Made by a program: the position numbers and the translations under genes. DNA of 64,000 nt from Streptococcus sp. X13SY08. GTDB lineage: Bacteria > Bacillota > Bacilli > Lactobacillales > Streptococcaceae. This document shows positions 1 to 8,964 of the stretch, one piece after another (positions within the stretch are counted from its first letter, which is position 1; every line of letters starts with the position of its first letter). The stretch is from assembly GCF_001182825.2 (NCBI RefSeq), contig NZ_LFYO02000002.1:124001-188000 (forward strand). The letters are read 5' to 3'. The notes under the pieces were generated by a model, which worked only from the letters and a program-made list of their open reading frames with translations, ran no database searches and was not told where the DNA came from.

Positions 1-157
1 AGGAACAACGGTGCTCTTGATCGAACAAAATGCCAACAAAGCCCTTGCGATTGCTGATCGCGGTTATGTCCTAGAAACAGGGAAAATCGTCCTCACCGGC
101 ACAGGAAAAGAACTCCTCGAATCAGAAGAAGTCAAAAAAGCATATCTAGGTGGCTAA
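1..157 (+). CDS. livF: Branched-chain amino acid ABC transporter ATPase LivF, 3' end
   Basis: Only the last 51 codons are present; the gene begins before the window. The visible end reads LLIEQNANKALAIADRGYVL and closes with KKAYLGG. This is the H-loop-distal tail typical of LivF-type ATPases (LIEQN..AL.IADR.YVL..G, then AYLG). LivF is one of two cytoplasmic ATPases energising uptake of leucine, isoleucine and valine. A hairpin terminator follows directly, so this is probably the last gene of a liv operon. The family call is good. The assignment to LivF rather than another ABC ATPase rests on the short tail only. Confidence 0.8.
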   Translation, partial: GTTVLLIEQNANKALAIADRGYVLETGKIVLTGTGKELLESEEVKKAYLGG

Positions 158-178
158 AAAGGTCCAGTGGACCTTTTT
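158..178 (+). terminator. Terminator after livF
   Basis: AAAGGTCC (158-165), a 3-nt loop and GGACCTTT (169-176) form a perfect 8-bp stem followed by a short T run, immediately after the livF stop codon. Confidence 0.75.
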
Positions 179-317
179 AGGTTGGAAATAGGACAATCGA
201 AGATTGGTCCATAACAGCCTGAGAGACTTGTTTTAGGTCGAAAATGGGACGACCGCCGGTCAGTCGCTAGTCTGGTAGACCTTTCTAGGTTGAAAAATAG
301 GGGCGTTTGAAGCTTGC
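173..317. repeat. Three tandem degenerate ~53-nt repeats
   Basis: Three diverged copies of a unit share the core TAGGTYGAAAATRGG, at about 177-192, 233-248 and 284-302. Each core is preceded by a CTGG/CAGTGG...GACYTT block and followed by a short C/G-rich inverted stretch. The spacing is about 56 and 51 nt. No coding frame was seen. The rest of the gap to the next gene (320-488) holds nothing I recognise. Confidence 0.5.
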
Positions 318-488
318 GACAAATTAGCCCTGAACCTAGGAGTATATGGATAGATTTTAACAGAGCATAGAAATAGGAGAGGAGTGACTTGGGAGATTAG
401 TTTGGCGATTCAGATTTTACTATTTCTCCCATTTTATCCTTACAATCAGGATTTCTAAATATCAGTAGATGATCCCTTAAAGATGAAG

Positions 489-530
489 TAGAAAAAGCTA
501 GAAAAGATTAATCTTTTCTAGCTTTTTCTA
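489..530. terminator. Bidirectional terminator, 21-bp perfect palindrome
   Basis: Positions 489-509 and 510-530 are exact reverse complements, A-rich then T-rich with a GCTAG core. The palindrome sits between livF on the plus strand and the histidine kinase gene ending at 562 on the minus strand, so it can stop transcription from both sides. Confidence 0.85.
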
Positions 531-561
531 TATATATATTTCTTTTTACCTGAAAAATTCT

Positions 562-1689
562 TTAAAATGTGATAATGAACTGAACACTATTTTCAGTATT
601 TTGTGCAGAGATTTTCCAACCATGCTGTTGAATGATTTCTTTTGTCAGAGCCATGCCAATACCTGATTGTCCTTGTTTTCCTATGTAAAAACGATCGAAA
701 GTCCGAGATAAATCTTCGGATGATAGTAGAGGTCCATCATTTTCAATCATGATGTGGTGACTATCGGCTTCAATCTGAATATAGGTTTTTGCATAGCGCA
801 GACTATTGCTTAAAATGTTTGAAATGGCCCGTTCCAATAGTTGTGGATTAGCAGAAATAGTGGCTTCTGAAATGTTTGTTTCAAGGCGTATTCCTCGTTT
901 TTTCATTCTAAATTCTGTTTGATAGAGGAGATTTTCTAAAAAATCCGTCAAAGAGAACTCTATTTTTTCGACTTTTAAGCTACCATTTTCCAAACGCGAA
1001 AGATGGAGAATTTCGTCGACCAAGTTGGCCGTTTTATTACTTTCTTGTAAAATGACAGAACTAGCTGTGCTAGGAGGGATGAGACGTTGAGAGAGGCCAT
1101 CCGCATAACCTTGAATCACCATGAGAGGAGTTTTCAGTTCGTGAGAAGCATTTTCAAAGAATTCTTTTTGTTTTTGTTGGTCCTTTTCGAGGCGACTCCC
1201 CATGTGGAGCCCGAATAAACCTACTCCAATCAGACTGATAGCTAAGGAAACGAGCAAGATAAATGAGATTTTTTGAACCAGTTTATCTTCCGAACTAGCA
1301 TCCACATATAGAAGAAGTAGTTGTTTATGGACGTTGACCAACTTAACAAAGTAATATTTTTCACCTATTTTGGTTTGGGAAAAGTTGTTGAGTCCTCTGT
1401 TTTTGCTTGCCCATTGCACTAATCTTTGTTGATCTTCATAGTAGTAATAGGATAAACCTGTTCGGCCCACATTATCTTCAGAGGAGGGAATATCTGGAAG
1501 ACTGTAGTCCGTATTTAATTCAAGTACTTCTGCAAATAGCCTACTTTCTTCCTCCCCCTGATCCAGATTTTCTCCTGAATAGATGACTTGGGAAGCCTCA
1601 ATAGCCAACTCTGCTTGATTTGCAATGTAATTTCTCATGGTCACACGGAAAATGAAGAGCCCTAGGAGGGATACCAATATAGCAGTCAT
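562..1689 (-). CDS. Sensor histidine kinase, N-terminus probably lost
   Basis: Membrane sensor kinase of a two-component system. TM1 lies near residues 3-18 and a roughly 115-residue extracellular loop follows. TM2 is about 140-165 and leads straight into a HisKA domain with the phospho-acceptor in HELKTPL; no clear HAMP domain is seen. The ATPase part shows an N-box (AISNILSNSLRYA) and a G-box (GQSGIGMALTKEI). The first ATG falls inside TM1. Upstream in the same frame TIVTLFL continues the helix before a stop, so the native start is missing. The response regulator gene just upstream lacks its 3' end, and one deletion probably removed both. Whether a working kinase is made is doubtful. Confidence 0.75.
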   Translation of the reverse strand: MTAILVSLLGLFIFRVTMRNYIANQAELAIEASQVIYSGENLDQGEEESRLFAEVLELNTDYSLPDIPSSEDNVGRTGLSYYYYEDQQRLVQWASKNRGLNNFSQTKIGEKYYFVKLVNVHKQLLLLYVDASSEDKLVQKISFILLVSLAISLIGVGLFGLHMGSRLEKDQQKQKEFFENASHELKTPLMVIQGYADGLSQRLIPPSTASSVILQESNKTANLVDEILHLSRLENGSLKVEKIEFSLTDFLENLLYQTEFRMKKRGIRLETNISEATISANPQLLERAISNILSNSLRYAKTYIQIEADSHHIMIENDGPLLSSEDLSRTFDRFYIGKQGQSGIGMALTKEIIQQHGWKISAQNTENSVQFIITF

Positions 1690-1712
1690 GAGAAATAAAG
1701 TAACGATGGTTT

Positions 1713-2286
1713 ACTTGACTGTTCTGTGTTGCCAATTTATTTCGAATACGACGAACGGTTTCGTCGGTCACTCGTGTTTCAAAATCTGTGGACATTCCCC
1801 AGATGGCATCTAATAATTCATCGCGTGAGACAGCTTTTCCAGCCTGTTCCATCATATAGAGCATCACTTGGAGTTCTGTTTCTGTCAGATGGAGGTTGTT
1901 CTCGGAGACATAGATGGCATGATCATTATCAGAATAGATCAAATCTCCAAACCGTACATCATCTGATTTAGCCTGTCCTTGTTCCATATATAATCATCAC
2001 TTCCAGAATTAATGCCTAAGACATAATCCATATCGGTATCCTTAGCTGTCAGGAGAATGATTGGGACTGTGGAAATCTGGCGAATTTCTTTCGTCAGTTC
2101 TAAACCTGAGCGTCCCGGCATCATGATATCCAGTAGAATCAAATCACATGGCTCCTTCTCAAAGGCAGAAAGCAGTTCATCTCCAGTTTCAAAGACAGAA
2201 ACGTGATAGCCAGTGTCCTCTAAAAATGTGGCCAAAATTTCACGGATATTGGCGTCATCATCCGCGGCATAAATGCGTTTTTTCAT
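1713..2286 (-). pseudogene. OmpR-family response regulator, broken twice
   Basis: Partner of the downstream histidine kinase. The receiver domain is clear: acidic pocket YAADDDANIRE, phospho-Asp in LILLDIMMPG and LLTAKDTD. It ends at GSDDYI, just where the family has its KPF motif with the conserved lysine. The frame then changes to a linker and winged-helix DNA-binding domain (LTETELQVMLYMMEQAG...DETVRRIRNKL) that stops short of the usual VWGYGY end. Both breaks are missing blocks rather than single-base slips: about 35 codons at ~1990 and about 20 at ~1715. The gene is unlikely to give a functional regulator. Confidence 0.75.
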
Positions 2287-2303
2287 TCATTTTCTCCAAA
2301 TAA

Positions 2304-2333
2304 ATACAGTAAAATCATGTGACTTTACTGTAT
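2304..2333. promoter_or_regulatory. Inverted repeat upstream of the response regulator
   Basis: ATACAGTAAA (304-313 within 2 kb) and TTTACTGTAT (2324-2333) are perfect 10-bp arms around a 10-nt spacer that contains TGTGAC. The repeat lies 18 nt before the regulator start on the minus strand and downstream of the secreted-protein gene. It could be an operator or a weak terminator; the sequence does not decide. Confidence 0.5.
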
Positions 2334-2394
2334 CGTATTTTTAGCGATTAGGCAAGCTTTCGATGAAAAGTGGTATCGCAAGTGAGATAAGCTA

Positions 2395-3237
2395 TTACTT
2401 GGCAGCATCTGCTGTCGTGTCATAGAGTTTGGCTTCAATCGTCTCAATAGATGATTCTAGCTCTTCTAATTTTTTATCTAACTCATCGGCTTTTTCTTGG
2501 TCGCTGATATTGCCTTCTTTATCAAACAGTGCTTCGTATTCCGTCAGGAGTTTGTTTATTTGTTCGTGAGTTGTGATGAGCTGATTTTTTTCATCTTCGG
2601 TCAAATTTTTATTGGCTTTGATTTGAGCGACTTCAATTTTAGAGTCTAACTGATTTAGGTGATCATAAAGGCCGTTTAGCTCAGTATTTAATTTGTCTAC
2701 TTTGGTCTGATCTGACACGTTTCCTTCTTTATCAAATAGTTGATTCAATTGTTTTTCTAAATCTTCGATTTTATCTGAAGTTGCTAGGGAATCAGCTTTT
2801 TCTTGATCCGTTAAATTGCTTTGATTGATATAGTCTGTCCATTCTTTTTTAGCTTTGTCAGCATTTTCTGCTTCCACCTTAGCCTGAATGCTTTCTGTTG
2901 AGTTGAAGGTTTCATCTAATTGGGCTTGCAGTTTATCAAATGCAGCTTGGTCTTTTACATTGCCCTCTTGATCTAGGACAGCATCCATTTCTGCAAAAAT
3001 GCCTTGGATTTTTTTATCGGCTTCTTTGAGCTGATTCTTTTCATCGTCTGATAATGTCTTGTACTCAGAGTAATCTGGGCTTGATAGAGTTGTGCAATCA
3101 AAGGTTTCGATGGTCAATTGTGGAGTTGAATTTTGATTTGCAAAAGCAACTGTCTGACCGAGAGGGACAACAGCGACAGTGGCTGCAGCTGCAAAACTAG
3201 CGAAAATAAGTTTGAGTGATTGTTTTTTGTTTTTCAT
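2395..3237 (-). CDS. Secreted coiled-coil repeat protein
   Basis: 280 residues. A classical signal peptide has a KNKKQ basic start, a hydrophobic stretch and a likely cut after TVAFA (about residue 33). The mature part is highly charged and helical. It has three ~70-residue repeats, each opening with an L(S/T)D.EK block and carrying a D(K/Q)EGN(V/I)xDQ motif (VLDQEGNVKDQ, LFDKEGNVSDQ, LFDKEGNISDQ). There is no LPXTG sorting signal or lipobox, so it is probably released or held non-covalently. I do not recognise the family. It shares strand and neighbourhood with the two-component genes downstream, and TGTGAC direct repeats lie upstream, so control by that system is a reasonable guess. Confidence 0.7.
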   Translation of the reverse strand: MKNKKQSLKLIFASFAAAATVAVVPLGQTVAFANQNSTPQLTIETFDCTTLSSPDYSEYKTLSDDEKNQLKEADKKIQGIFAEMDAVLDQEGNVKDQAAFDKLQAQLDETFNSTESIQAKVEAENADKAKKEWTDYINQSNLTDQEKADSLATSDKIEDLEKQLNQLFDKEGNVSDQTKVDKLNTELNGLYDHLNQLDSKIEVAQIKANKNLTEDEKNQLITTHEQINKLLTEYEALFDKEGNISDQEKADELDKKLEELESSIETIEAKLYDTTADAAK

Positions 3238-3333
3238 GAGAGAATCCTCTTTTCTTTTATTTAGCCATCTTTGACTATGACTAAAGTATAAAGTATTCTA
3301 AATAGAAATTCTCCGTAATTTTGCGTTAGAAAT

Positions 3334-3350
3334 GTCACAAAAACGTCACA
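3334..3350. promoter_or_regulatory. GTCACA direct repeats, possible response-regulator site
   Basis: GTCACA occurs at 3334-3339 and 3345-3350, an 11-nt period typical of OmpR-family binding sites. It lies about 100 nt upstream of the secreted coiled-coil protein (minus strand) and just before the promoter of the CBS gene (plus strand). The same hexamer, on the other strand, is inside the inverted repeat near 2318. Confidence 0.35.
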
Positions 3351-3406
3351 GACAGTGAGTAAGAACACAGACTTTTGTAAAAGAGATGCAATCGCTTTCT
3401 AATTTA

Positions 3407-3415
3407 TGCTATAAT
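3407..3415 (+). promoter_or_regulatory. Extended -10 promoter for the CBS/ACT gene
   Basis: TGCTATAAT at 3407-3415 is a perfect extended -10, 28 nt before the ATG at 3443. Confidence 0.7.
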
Positions 3416-3442
3416 AGAATTAGAAAGAATAGAGGAATTCTC

Positions 3443-4099
3443 ATGGCTGTAAAAGACTTTATGACCCGTAAGGTAATCTACATTTCACCCGATACAACGA
3501 TCGCTCATGCAGCAGATTTGATGCGTGAGCAAGATATTCATCGTTTGCCTGTTATTGAAAATGATGTACTTGTCGGTTTAGTGACTGAGGGAACAATTGC
3601 TGAAGCAAGTCCATCAAAAGCAACGAGTCTTTCCATTTGTGAAATGAACTATCTGCTGAATAAGACAAAAGTGAAAGATGTCATGATTCGTGATGTTATT
3701 ACTGTTTCACAATATGCAAGTTTGGAAGATGCGGTTTATCTTATGTACAAAAACAAGGTGGGAATTTTGCCAGTTTTGGACAATGGACAGTTGTACGGTG
3801 TGATTACAGACCGCGATGTCTTTGCAGCATTTCTTCATGTTTCTGGTTATGGCGAAGAAGGGGTTCGTATTCGAACATTAGTAGAAAATAAGCAAGGCAT
3901 CTTAGCACAAGTCATTGAAATCGTGGCGCAACGTGGTTACAATATTATCAGCACTGTACAAGTCGGTGATAAAAATGGTTTGACAGTAGTAGAAATTCAA
4001 TCGGAAGGACAAATTGACCAAGATCTGCTCCTAGCTGATTTTGCTGCAAAAGGCATTAAAGTGGATAGTGTTTTACCAACAGTTGCTAAGAAGATATAA
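3443..4099 (+). CDS. CBS-domain pair plus ACT domain protein (AcuB-like)
   Basis: 218 residues from ATG 3443, preferred over an upstream in-frame ATG because GAGGAA sits 6 nt before it and the product then starts MAVKDFMTRK. Two CBS domains follow: residues ~1-60 (VKDFMTRKVIYISPDTTIAHA) and ~75-135 (VKDVMIRDVITV...GVITDRDVF). The C-terminal ACT-like domain (~140-215) reads VRIRTLVENKQGILAQVIEIV. CBS pairs bind adenylates and ACT domains bind amino acids, so this is a cytoplasmic ligand sensor. Its target in streptococci is not established. Confidence 0.85.
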   Translation: MAVKDFMTRKVIYISPDTTIAHAADLMREQDIHRLPVIENDVLVGLVTEGTIAEASPSKATSLSICEMNYLLNKTKVKDVMIRDVITVSQYASLEDAVYLMYKNKVGILPVLDNGQLYGVITDRDVFAAFLHVSGYGEEGVRIRTLVENKQGILAQVIEIVAQRGYNIISTVQVGDKNGLTVVEIQSEGQIDQDLLLADFAAKGIKVDSVLPTVAKKI

Positions 4100-4110
4100 G
4101 AAAATACAAG

Positions 4111-4136
4111 AAAAGGCTGGGAAAATCCAGCCTTTT
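4111..4136. terminator. Bidirectional terminator between CBS gene and yitT
   Basis: AAAAGGCTGG (4111-4120), loop GAAAAT and CCAGCCTTTT (4127-4136) form a perfect 10-bp stem with A/T tails. It serves both convergent genes and overlaps the yitT stop codon. Confidence 0.85.
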
Positions 4137-4936
4137 AATATTTCTGTATAGGTTGTTTATTTTGGTCGTGAGTGAAGCCTTCTCCTAGCCCTTCATTGGC
4201 ATCGGTGATAGTGATAAAGGCATGTGGGTCAATCTCACGAATTAAATCCTTCAATTCTTGCAACTGACTCTTATAAATCACAGAGTAGACCATGTCAAAG
4301 TCGTTTTTGCTATAGAAGCCTTGTGCTTTAATGAGGGCAATCCCGCGCTCAATTTGACTATCAATGGCTGCCGCGATGGTGTGAGGTTTTTCAGAAATAA
4401 TCATGACTCCCTTGTACCATAGCCACCGTCGCTAATTAAGTCAATAACTTTGGATGCAATAGCAACTTCAATCAAGGTATACAGTACAATCCGTAAATCT
4501 TTTGAAACAATGACAATCAGCAAGAGCACCATAAAGTCCACAGCTAAAATCAATTGACCGATACTAAAATTGGTGTAATTATGACCGATACGGGCAATGA
4601 TATCACTGCCTCCTGTTGTACCTCCAGCTTTAAAGATGATACCAAGACCTGCTCCGACGAGAATACCTGCCAACATGACTACGATAATCAAATCATGATC
4701 TAGATTGAGTTCTAAGGGAATTTTTTCAAAAATCGCTAACCAGAAAGTAACTCCGAAGGTTCCAATCAAACTATAGTAGAGAGTACGGCGTCGATTTTAA
4801 AGAGGTAATAAATAATGAGCGTTAATCCAGTAGTACCACCCTCATAGAGATCATTAGGAATAATGAGATAATTGATGCCAAAAGCAAAAATAGCTGCTCC
4901 AAGCAGTATAAGAAAGATATTTTTTAAATGTATCAT
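4135..4936 (-). pseudogene. YitT-family membrane protein (DUF161/DUF2179), frameshifted
   Basis: Reads in three frames. The N-terminus (from ATG 4936) is IHLKNIFLILLGAAIFAFG, ending in GGTTGLTLIIYYLFKID. The second part is RRTLYYSLIGTFGVTFWLAI onward through IFKAGGTTGGSDIIARI. The third is MIISEKPHTIAAAIDSQIE to the end, the cytoplasmic DUF2179 domain. Between the first and second parts a YitT protein normally has another ~20-25 residues covering a transmembrane segment, so a block is missing near 4785. The second break (~4412, AAGGGAGTC) looks like a lost base in a G run. YitT proteins are multi-pass membrane proteins of unclear transport role. Confidence 0.8.
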
Positions 4937-5051
4937 GTTGACTTTCCTTCAAGTTTCTGTTCCTATTGTAACAAATTTCCAAAGGGAATTAAAGGATGAT
5001 TTTTCTGGTTAATTCTGATAAAATAGAGAAGATAGAATAAGGATGGAAAAC

Positions 5052-5684
5052 ATGACAAAAGGAATTTTTATTACATTTGAAGGACCAGATGGTGCAGGAA
5101 AAACCTCTGTTTTACAGGCCCTCTTACCCCAATTGGAAACATTAGGACGAGAAATTGTGACCACGCGTGAGCCGGGTGGAGTTGCTATTGCAGAAGAAAT
5201 TCGCTCGATTATCTTGGATCCAAAAAATATAGCTATGGATGATAAGACAGAATTACTTTTGTACATTGCAGCGCGCCGTCAGCATTTAAAAGAGCGGATT
5301 TCCCCGGCCTTAGAAGCAGGGAAATTGCTCTTGGTGGATCGCTTTATTGACTCGTCCGTGGCTTATCAAGGTTTTGGACGGGGGTTGAATGCGGCAGATA
5401 TTGATTGGCTCAATGATTTTGCGACCGATGGTCTCAAGCCAGATTTGACCCTTTATTTCGACATTGATGTCCAAGAAGGTTTAGCACGAATTGCACGTAA
5501 TAAAGATCGTGATGTGGACCGTTTAGATATGGAAACCGTGGATTTGCATGAGCGTGTACGTCAGGGGTATTTGTCTATTTTAGACAAGGAACCAGATCGT
5601 TTCGTCAAGCTTGATGCCAGTCAGCCGCTGGAAGCAGTGGTAGCAGATGCTCTAGCTGTGATTTTGGCTAGATTTGGAAAATAA
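5052..5684 (+). CDS. tmk: Thymidylate kinase
   Basis: Phosphorylates dTMP to dTDP for DNA synthesis; cytoplasmic. 210 residues, usual family length. The P-loop is [11 protein letters not shown] near the N-terminus, the DR(F/Y) motif is [15 protein letters not shown], and a LID region is present ([12 protein letters not shown]). The ATG at 5052 is preferred over the in-frame ATG at 5043 because AAGGA lies 8 nt upstream of it. It leads the conserved operon tmk-holB-yabA-rsmI; the holB ATG follows the stop codon by one base. Confidence 0.95.
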   Translation: MTKGIFITFEGPDGAGKTSVLQALLPQLETLGREIVTTREPGGVAIAEEIRSIILDPKNIAMDDKTELLLYIAARRQHLKERISPALEAGKLLLVDRFIDSSVAYQGFGRGLNAADIDWLNDFATDGLKPDLTLYFDIDVQEGLARIARNKDRDVDRLDMETVDLHERVRQGYLSILDKEPDRFVKLDASQPLEAVVADALAVILARFGK

Positions 5685-5685
5685 T

Positions 5686-6516
5686 ATGAAGAAATATCCT
5701 TTAGAAGAGCTCCGGCCAGATTTGCTGGACCGTCTCAAGCGTATTTTAGAGAATGATCGCTTGGGTCATGCCTACCTATTTTCTGGTGATTTTGCTAGTT
5801 TTGAAATGGCTATTTTTTTGACGCAAGCTATTTTTTGTCAGGAAAAAGCTGGCGCTCTGCCATGCGGTCAGTGCCGAAATTGTCGCTTGATTGCTCAGCA
5901 GGTACGAGAATTGGTCAAGGATTTTTCTCAGTCAGGCTTCGAGTCTAACAAGCAGGTTTTTATCATCCGTGATGCAGAAAAAATGCATCCAAATGCTGCT
6001 AATTCACTTTTGAAAGCCATGGAAGAGCCACAGAGTGATATTCATATTTTTCTCTTGACCAATCAAGAAGAAGCTGTGCTTCCCACTATAAAGAGTCGAG
6101 CTCAGTTGGTTCTATTTCCTAAAAACACTCATTTTTTAGAGCAGAAATTGGAAGAAGAAGGACTTTTAAAAAATCAAGCTCGATTGGTTGCCCAAGTAGC
6201 GGGAAATGTGGAACAAGCTCTGCTACTTGCCCAAAACAAAGCCTTCATAGACAGTTTGACGCAATCCAGAAAGTTGGTGGATAGCTTGTATCAATCCCAA
6301 AATCAGGCATATTTACAAGTGGGGAAATTAGTAGCACTTGCCAGCGAGAAGTCAGAACAGGAGCGCTTGTTTGATGTGTTAACGATTATCTTAGCTGAGC
6401 AGTTAGAAGAAAAAGTTGCTCGGCACTATTTAGACGGTTTACTATTGGCGAGAAAAATGTGGCGTAGCAATGTTTCCTTCCAAAATAGTTTGGAGCACTG
6501 GATTCTAGCTGCATAA
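5686..6516 (+). CDS. holB: DNA polymerase III delta' subunit
   Basis: Clamp-loader subunit. 276 residues in one open frame, but shorter than the ~290-295 usual in streptococci. The N-terminus (LGHAYLFSGDFASFEMA), the Cys cluster (CGQCRNC) and the core (KQVFIIRDAEKMHPNAANSL, MEEPQ) are present. The expected segment between CRLIAQ and VRELVKDF, where the family has a ~20-residue strand-turn with a KTD motif, is absent. This is best explained by an in-frame deletion near 5898. HolB is essential, so it matters whether this loss is real. Confidence 0.9.
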   Translation: MKKYPLEELRPDLLDRLKRILENDRLGHAYLFSGDFASFEMAIFLTQAIFCQEKAGALPCGQCRNCRLIAQQVRELVKDFSQSGFESNKQVFIIRDAEKMHPNAANSLLKAMEEPQSDIHIFLLTNQEEAVLPTIKSRAQLVLFPKNTHFLEQKLEEEGLLKNQARLVAQVAGNVEQALLLAQNKAFIDSLTQSRKLVDSLYQSQNQAYLQVGKLVALASEKSEQERLFDVLTIILAEQLEEKVARHYLDGLLLARKMWRSNVSFQNSLEHWILAA

Positions 6517-6539
6517 GATGAAAATGAAAAGGAAGTAGA

Positions 6540-6857
6540 ATGGATAAGAAAGAGATTTTTGATGCCCTCAATGATTTTTCTCAAAATCTCTTGATGACCT
6601 TGGCAGAAGTCGAAGCCATTAAGAAACATTTACAAGGAGTAATTGACGAGAATACTGCTTTGCGCTTGGAAAATTCCAAGTTGCGGGAGCGCTTAGCCAA
6701 GGAAGAAAAAGAAGATGCCAAGCATACTCATTTTGGCAAGGAAAATTTGGAAAACATCTATGAAGATGGCTTTCATATTTGCACATTTTCCTACGGTCAG
6801 CGCCGAGACAATGATGAACCCTGCATGTTTTGCTTAGAACTATTGAATCGAGACTAG
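6540..6857 (+). CDS. yabA: Replication initiation control protein YabA
   Basis: 105 residues. YabA bridges DnaA and the DnaN clamp to restrain re-initiation. An N-terminal leucine-rich coiled coil (residues ~1-60, [20 protein letters not shown]) is the tetramerisation helix. The C-terminal domain has the zinc-binding pattern H-x-C (FHICTF) and CMFC. Third gene of the tmk-holB-yabA-rsmI operon; its stop is one base from the rsmI ATG. Confidence 0.93.
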   Translation: MDKKEIFDALNDFSQNLLMTLAEVEAIKKHLQGVIDENTALRLENSKLRERLAKEEKEDAKHTHFGKENLENIYEDGFHICTFSYGQRRDNDEPCMFCLELLNRD

Positions 6858-6858
6858 T

Positions 6859-7722
6859 ATGCAGATCCAAAAATCATTTAAAGAAGATAAAGGATGCGGG
6901 ACCCTATATTTAATACCGACTCCTATTGGAAATTTGCAAGACATGACCTTTCGCGCAGTGGAAGTGTTGGAAATGGTGGACGCTATCTGTGCAGAAGATA
7001 CGCGCAATACAGGCATTTTGCTCAAACATTTTTCTATTGAGACCAAGCAGATTTCCTTTCATGAACACAACGCTTATGAGAAAATTCCAGATTTGATTCG
7101 TCAATTATTGGCTGGAAAAAACTTGGCGCAGGTGTCAGATGCGGGCATGCCTTCTATTTCAGATCCTGGTCATGACTTGGTTCAGGCAGCAATAGCTGAG
7201 GGGATTCCTGTAGTAGCGTTACCTGGTGCATCGGCGGGGATTACTGCTCTCATCGCCAGTGGTCTAGCACCACAACCACATATTTTTTATGGATTTCTAC
7301 CGCGAAAAGTAGGACAACAACAGGCATTTTTCCAAGAAAAAAAGACCTACCCTGAGACACAGACTTTCTATGAATCGCCCTATCGTGTGGCAGATACATT
7401 GGAAAATATGCTAGCTATCTATGGAGATCGTCAAGTGACTGTGGTGAGGGAACTCACTAAGCTCTATGAAGAATATCAGCGTGGAACCATTTCTGAAATT
7501 TTAGATTATGTGGCTGATCATCCGTTGAAGGGTGAGTGTCTCATTATCGTAGCTGGAAATGATGGACAAGCAGAGCAAGAGCTTGAAGAACTGGATCCAC
7601 TTGAATTGGTTCAGCAAAAGATCGAGAATGGTCAAAAACCTAATCAAGCTATCAAAGAAGTTGCCAAGCAATTAAATTTGAATCGTCAAGAACTCTATAA
7701 GGCCTATCATGAAGCTGATTAA
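6859..7722 (+). CDS. rsmI: 16S rRNA (cytidine1402-2'-O)-methyltransferase RsmI
   Basis: 287 residues, the expected length. It uses S-adenosylmethionine to 2'-O-methylate C1402 of 16S rRNA in the decoding centre. The tetrapyrrole-methylase fold is marked by LYLIPTPIGNLQDMTFRA, AEDTRNTGILLKHF, the glycine-rich SDAGMPSISDPG and VVALPGASA. Last gene of the tmk operon. Confidence 0.95.
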   Translation: MQIQKSFKEDKGCGTLYLIPTPIGNLQDMTFRAVEVLEMVDAICAEDTRNTGILLKHFSIETKQISFHEHNAYEKIPDLIRQLLAGKNLAQVSDAGMPSISDPGHDLVQAAIAEGIPVVALPGASAGITALIASGLAPQPHIFYGFLPRKVGQQQAFFQEKKTYPETQTFYESPYRVADTLENMLAIYGDRQVTVVRELTKLYEEYQRGTISEILDYVADHPLKGECLIIVAGNDGQAEQELEELDPLELVQQKIENGQKPNQAIKEVAKQLNLNRQELYKAYHEAD

Positions 7723-7751
7723 GAGGGGGGACAGAAGTCTCTCTTCTTTTT
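7721..7751 (+). terminator. Probable terminator after rsmI
   Basis: AAGAG and CTCTT arms enclose a G-rich loop and are followed by a run of six T. The stem is weak. Confidence 0.4.
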
Positions 7752-7814
7752 TAATTGCTATTACGAATAAATATTCAAAATATTCACAAAAATATAGGCA
7801 TTTATTTTCTTTTG

Positions 7815-7823
7815 TGCTATAAT
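7815..7823 (+). promoter_or_regulatory. Extended -10 promoter of serC
   Basis: TGCTATAAT at 7815-7823. The serC ATG is at 7850 behind a GAGGAGG ribosome-binding site. Confidence 0.75.
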
Positions 7824-7849
7824 AGGCAAAATAGTTGAGGAGGTTCTAT

Positions 7850-8883
7850 ATGACCATTTATAATTTCTCTGCTGGTCCTGCGGTTTTGCCACAGGAAGTC
7901 CTGAAAAAAGCGCAAGCTGAATCTTTGAATTATGCCCAATCGGGTATGAGTGTGATGGAATTGTCCCATCGTTCCAAGGAATTTGATGCTATTATCAAAG
8001 CGGCAGAAAGTCTCTTGCGTGAATTGATGGATATTCCAGATAATTACAAGGTGCTCTTTTTACAGGGAGGAGCGTCTACTCAGTTTTCTATGATTCCGCT
8101 GAATCTTGCCAAGGGTAAAAAAGCCTACTATCATGTTGCCGGTTCATGGGGTAAAAAAGCCTATACTGAGGCGGTCAAACTTTCTCAAACCATTGATTTT
8201 GATCCAATCTTACTGGCTAGTTCTGAAGCTGAAAATTTTGACCATATTCCGTCTTTTGACAGCTCTGCTATTGACCCAGAAGCTGCTTATGTTCATATTA
8301 CGACCAATAACACTATAGAGGGGACGGCCATCTATGATTTGCCGGATACCAATGGGGTGCCGATTGTGGCCGATACGTCCTCCAATATTTTGGCGGTTGC
8401 TTACAATGTGGCGGATTTTGGTCTCATTTATGCAGGTGCCCAGAAAAATATTGGTCCTGCGGGTGTGACCATCGTCATCATTCGAGAAGATTTACTCAAT
8501 GACGAGCCAGTTTTGTCATCGATGTTGGATTACCGTATTCAGGCGGGTATGTTCAGTCTCTTGGGGGCGTAGCCAAGATGGAAGAGCTCAATCGTGAAAA
8601 ATCCGCTATGCTATATGCCTTTATTGAGCAGTCTGATTTCTATACTAGTCCCGTCAAAAATCCGAATGATCGCTCAGTTGCTAATATTCCATTTGTCACG
8701 CCTTCGGCTGATTTGGATGCACTCTTTAATAAAGAAGCGGATGCGGCTGGTTTCAAGAATATCAAGGGGCATCGGAGCGTTGGGGGGATGCGGGCTAGTC
8801 TCTACAATGCCTTTCCGCGCCAAGGAGTAGTGGATTTGATTGATTTTATGCAGGCATTTGCGGACAAGTATACTGAAAAATAA
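7850..8883 (+). pseudogene. serC: Phosphoserine aminotransferase, broken by an internal deletion
   Basis: SerC converts 3-phosphohydroxypyruvate to phosphoserine with PLP. The start is [14 protein letters not shown]. The PLP lysine is in [13 protein letters not shown] and the cofactor Asp in [13 protein letters not shown]. The frame holds up to SMLDYRIQA, then changes and resumes in another frame at [13 protein letters not shown] through to the end ([15 protein letters not shown]). The family has about 22 residues between these points (a YNTPP-type active-site loop), so a block is missing near 8550. As written the product stops 9 residues later. Confidence 0.9.
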
Positions 8884-8904
8884 GTGCCTAGTTAACCTCA
8901 TCTT

Positions 8905-8913
8905 TGGTATAAT
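8905..8913 (+). promoter_or_regulatory. Extended -10 upstream of the GNAT gene
   Basis: TGGTATAAT at 8905-8913, 52 nt before the ATG at 8965. It gives the second half of the serine operon its own promoter. Confidence 0.55.
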
Positions 8914-8964
8914 AAGAAGGAAAACTAGAGAGAAAGGTCCGATTGAATCGGATAGTTAGAAAAT

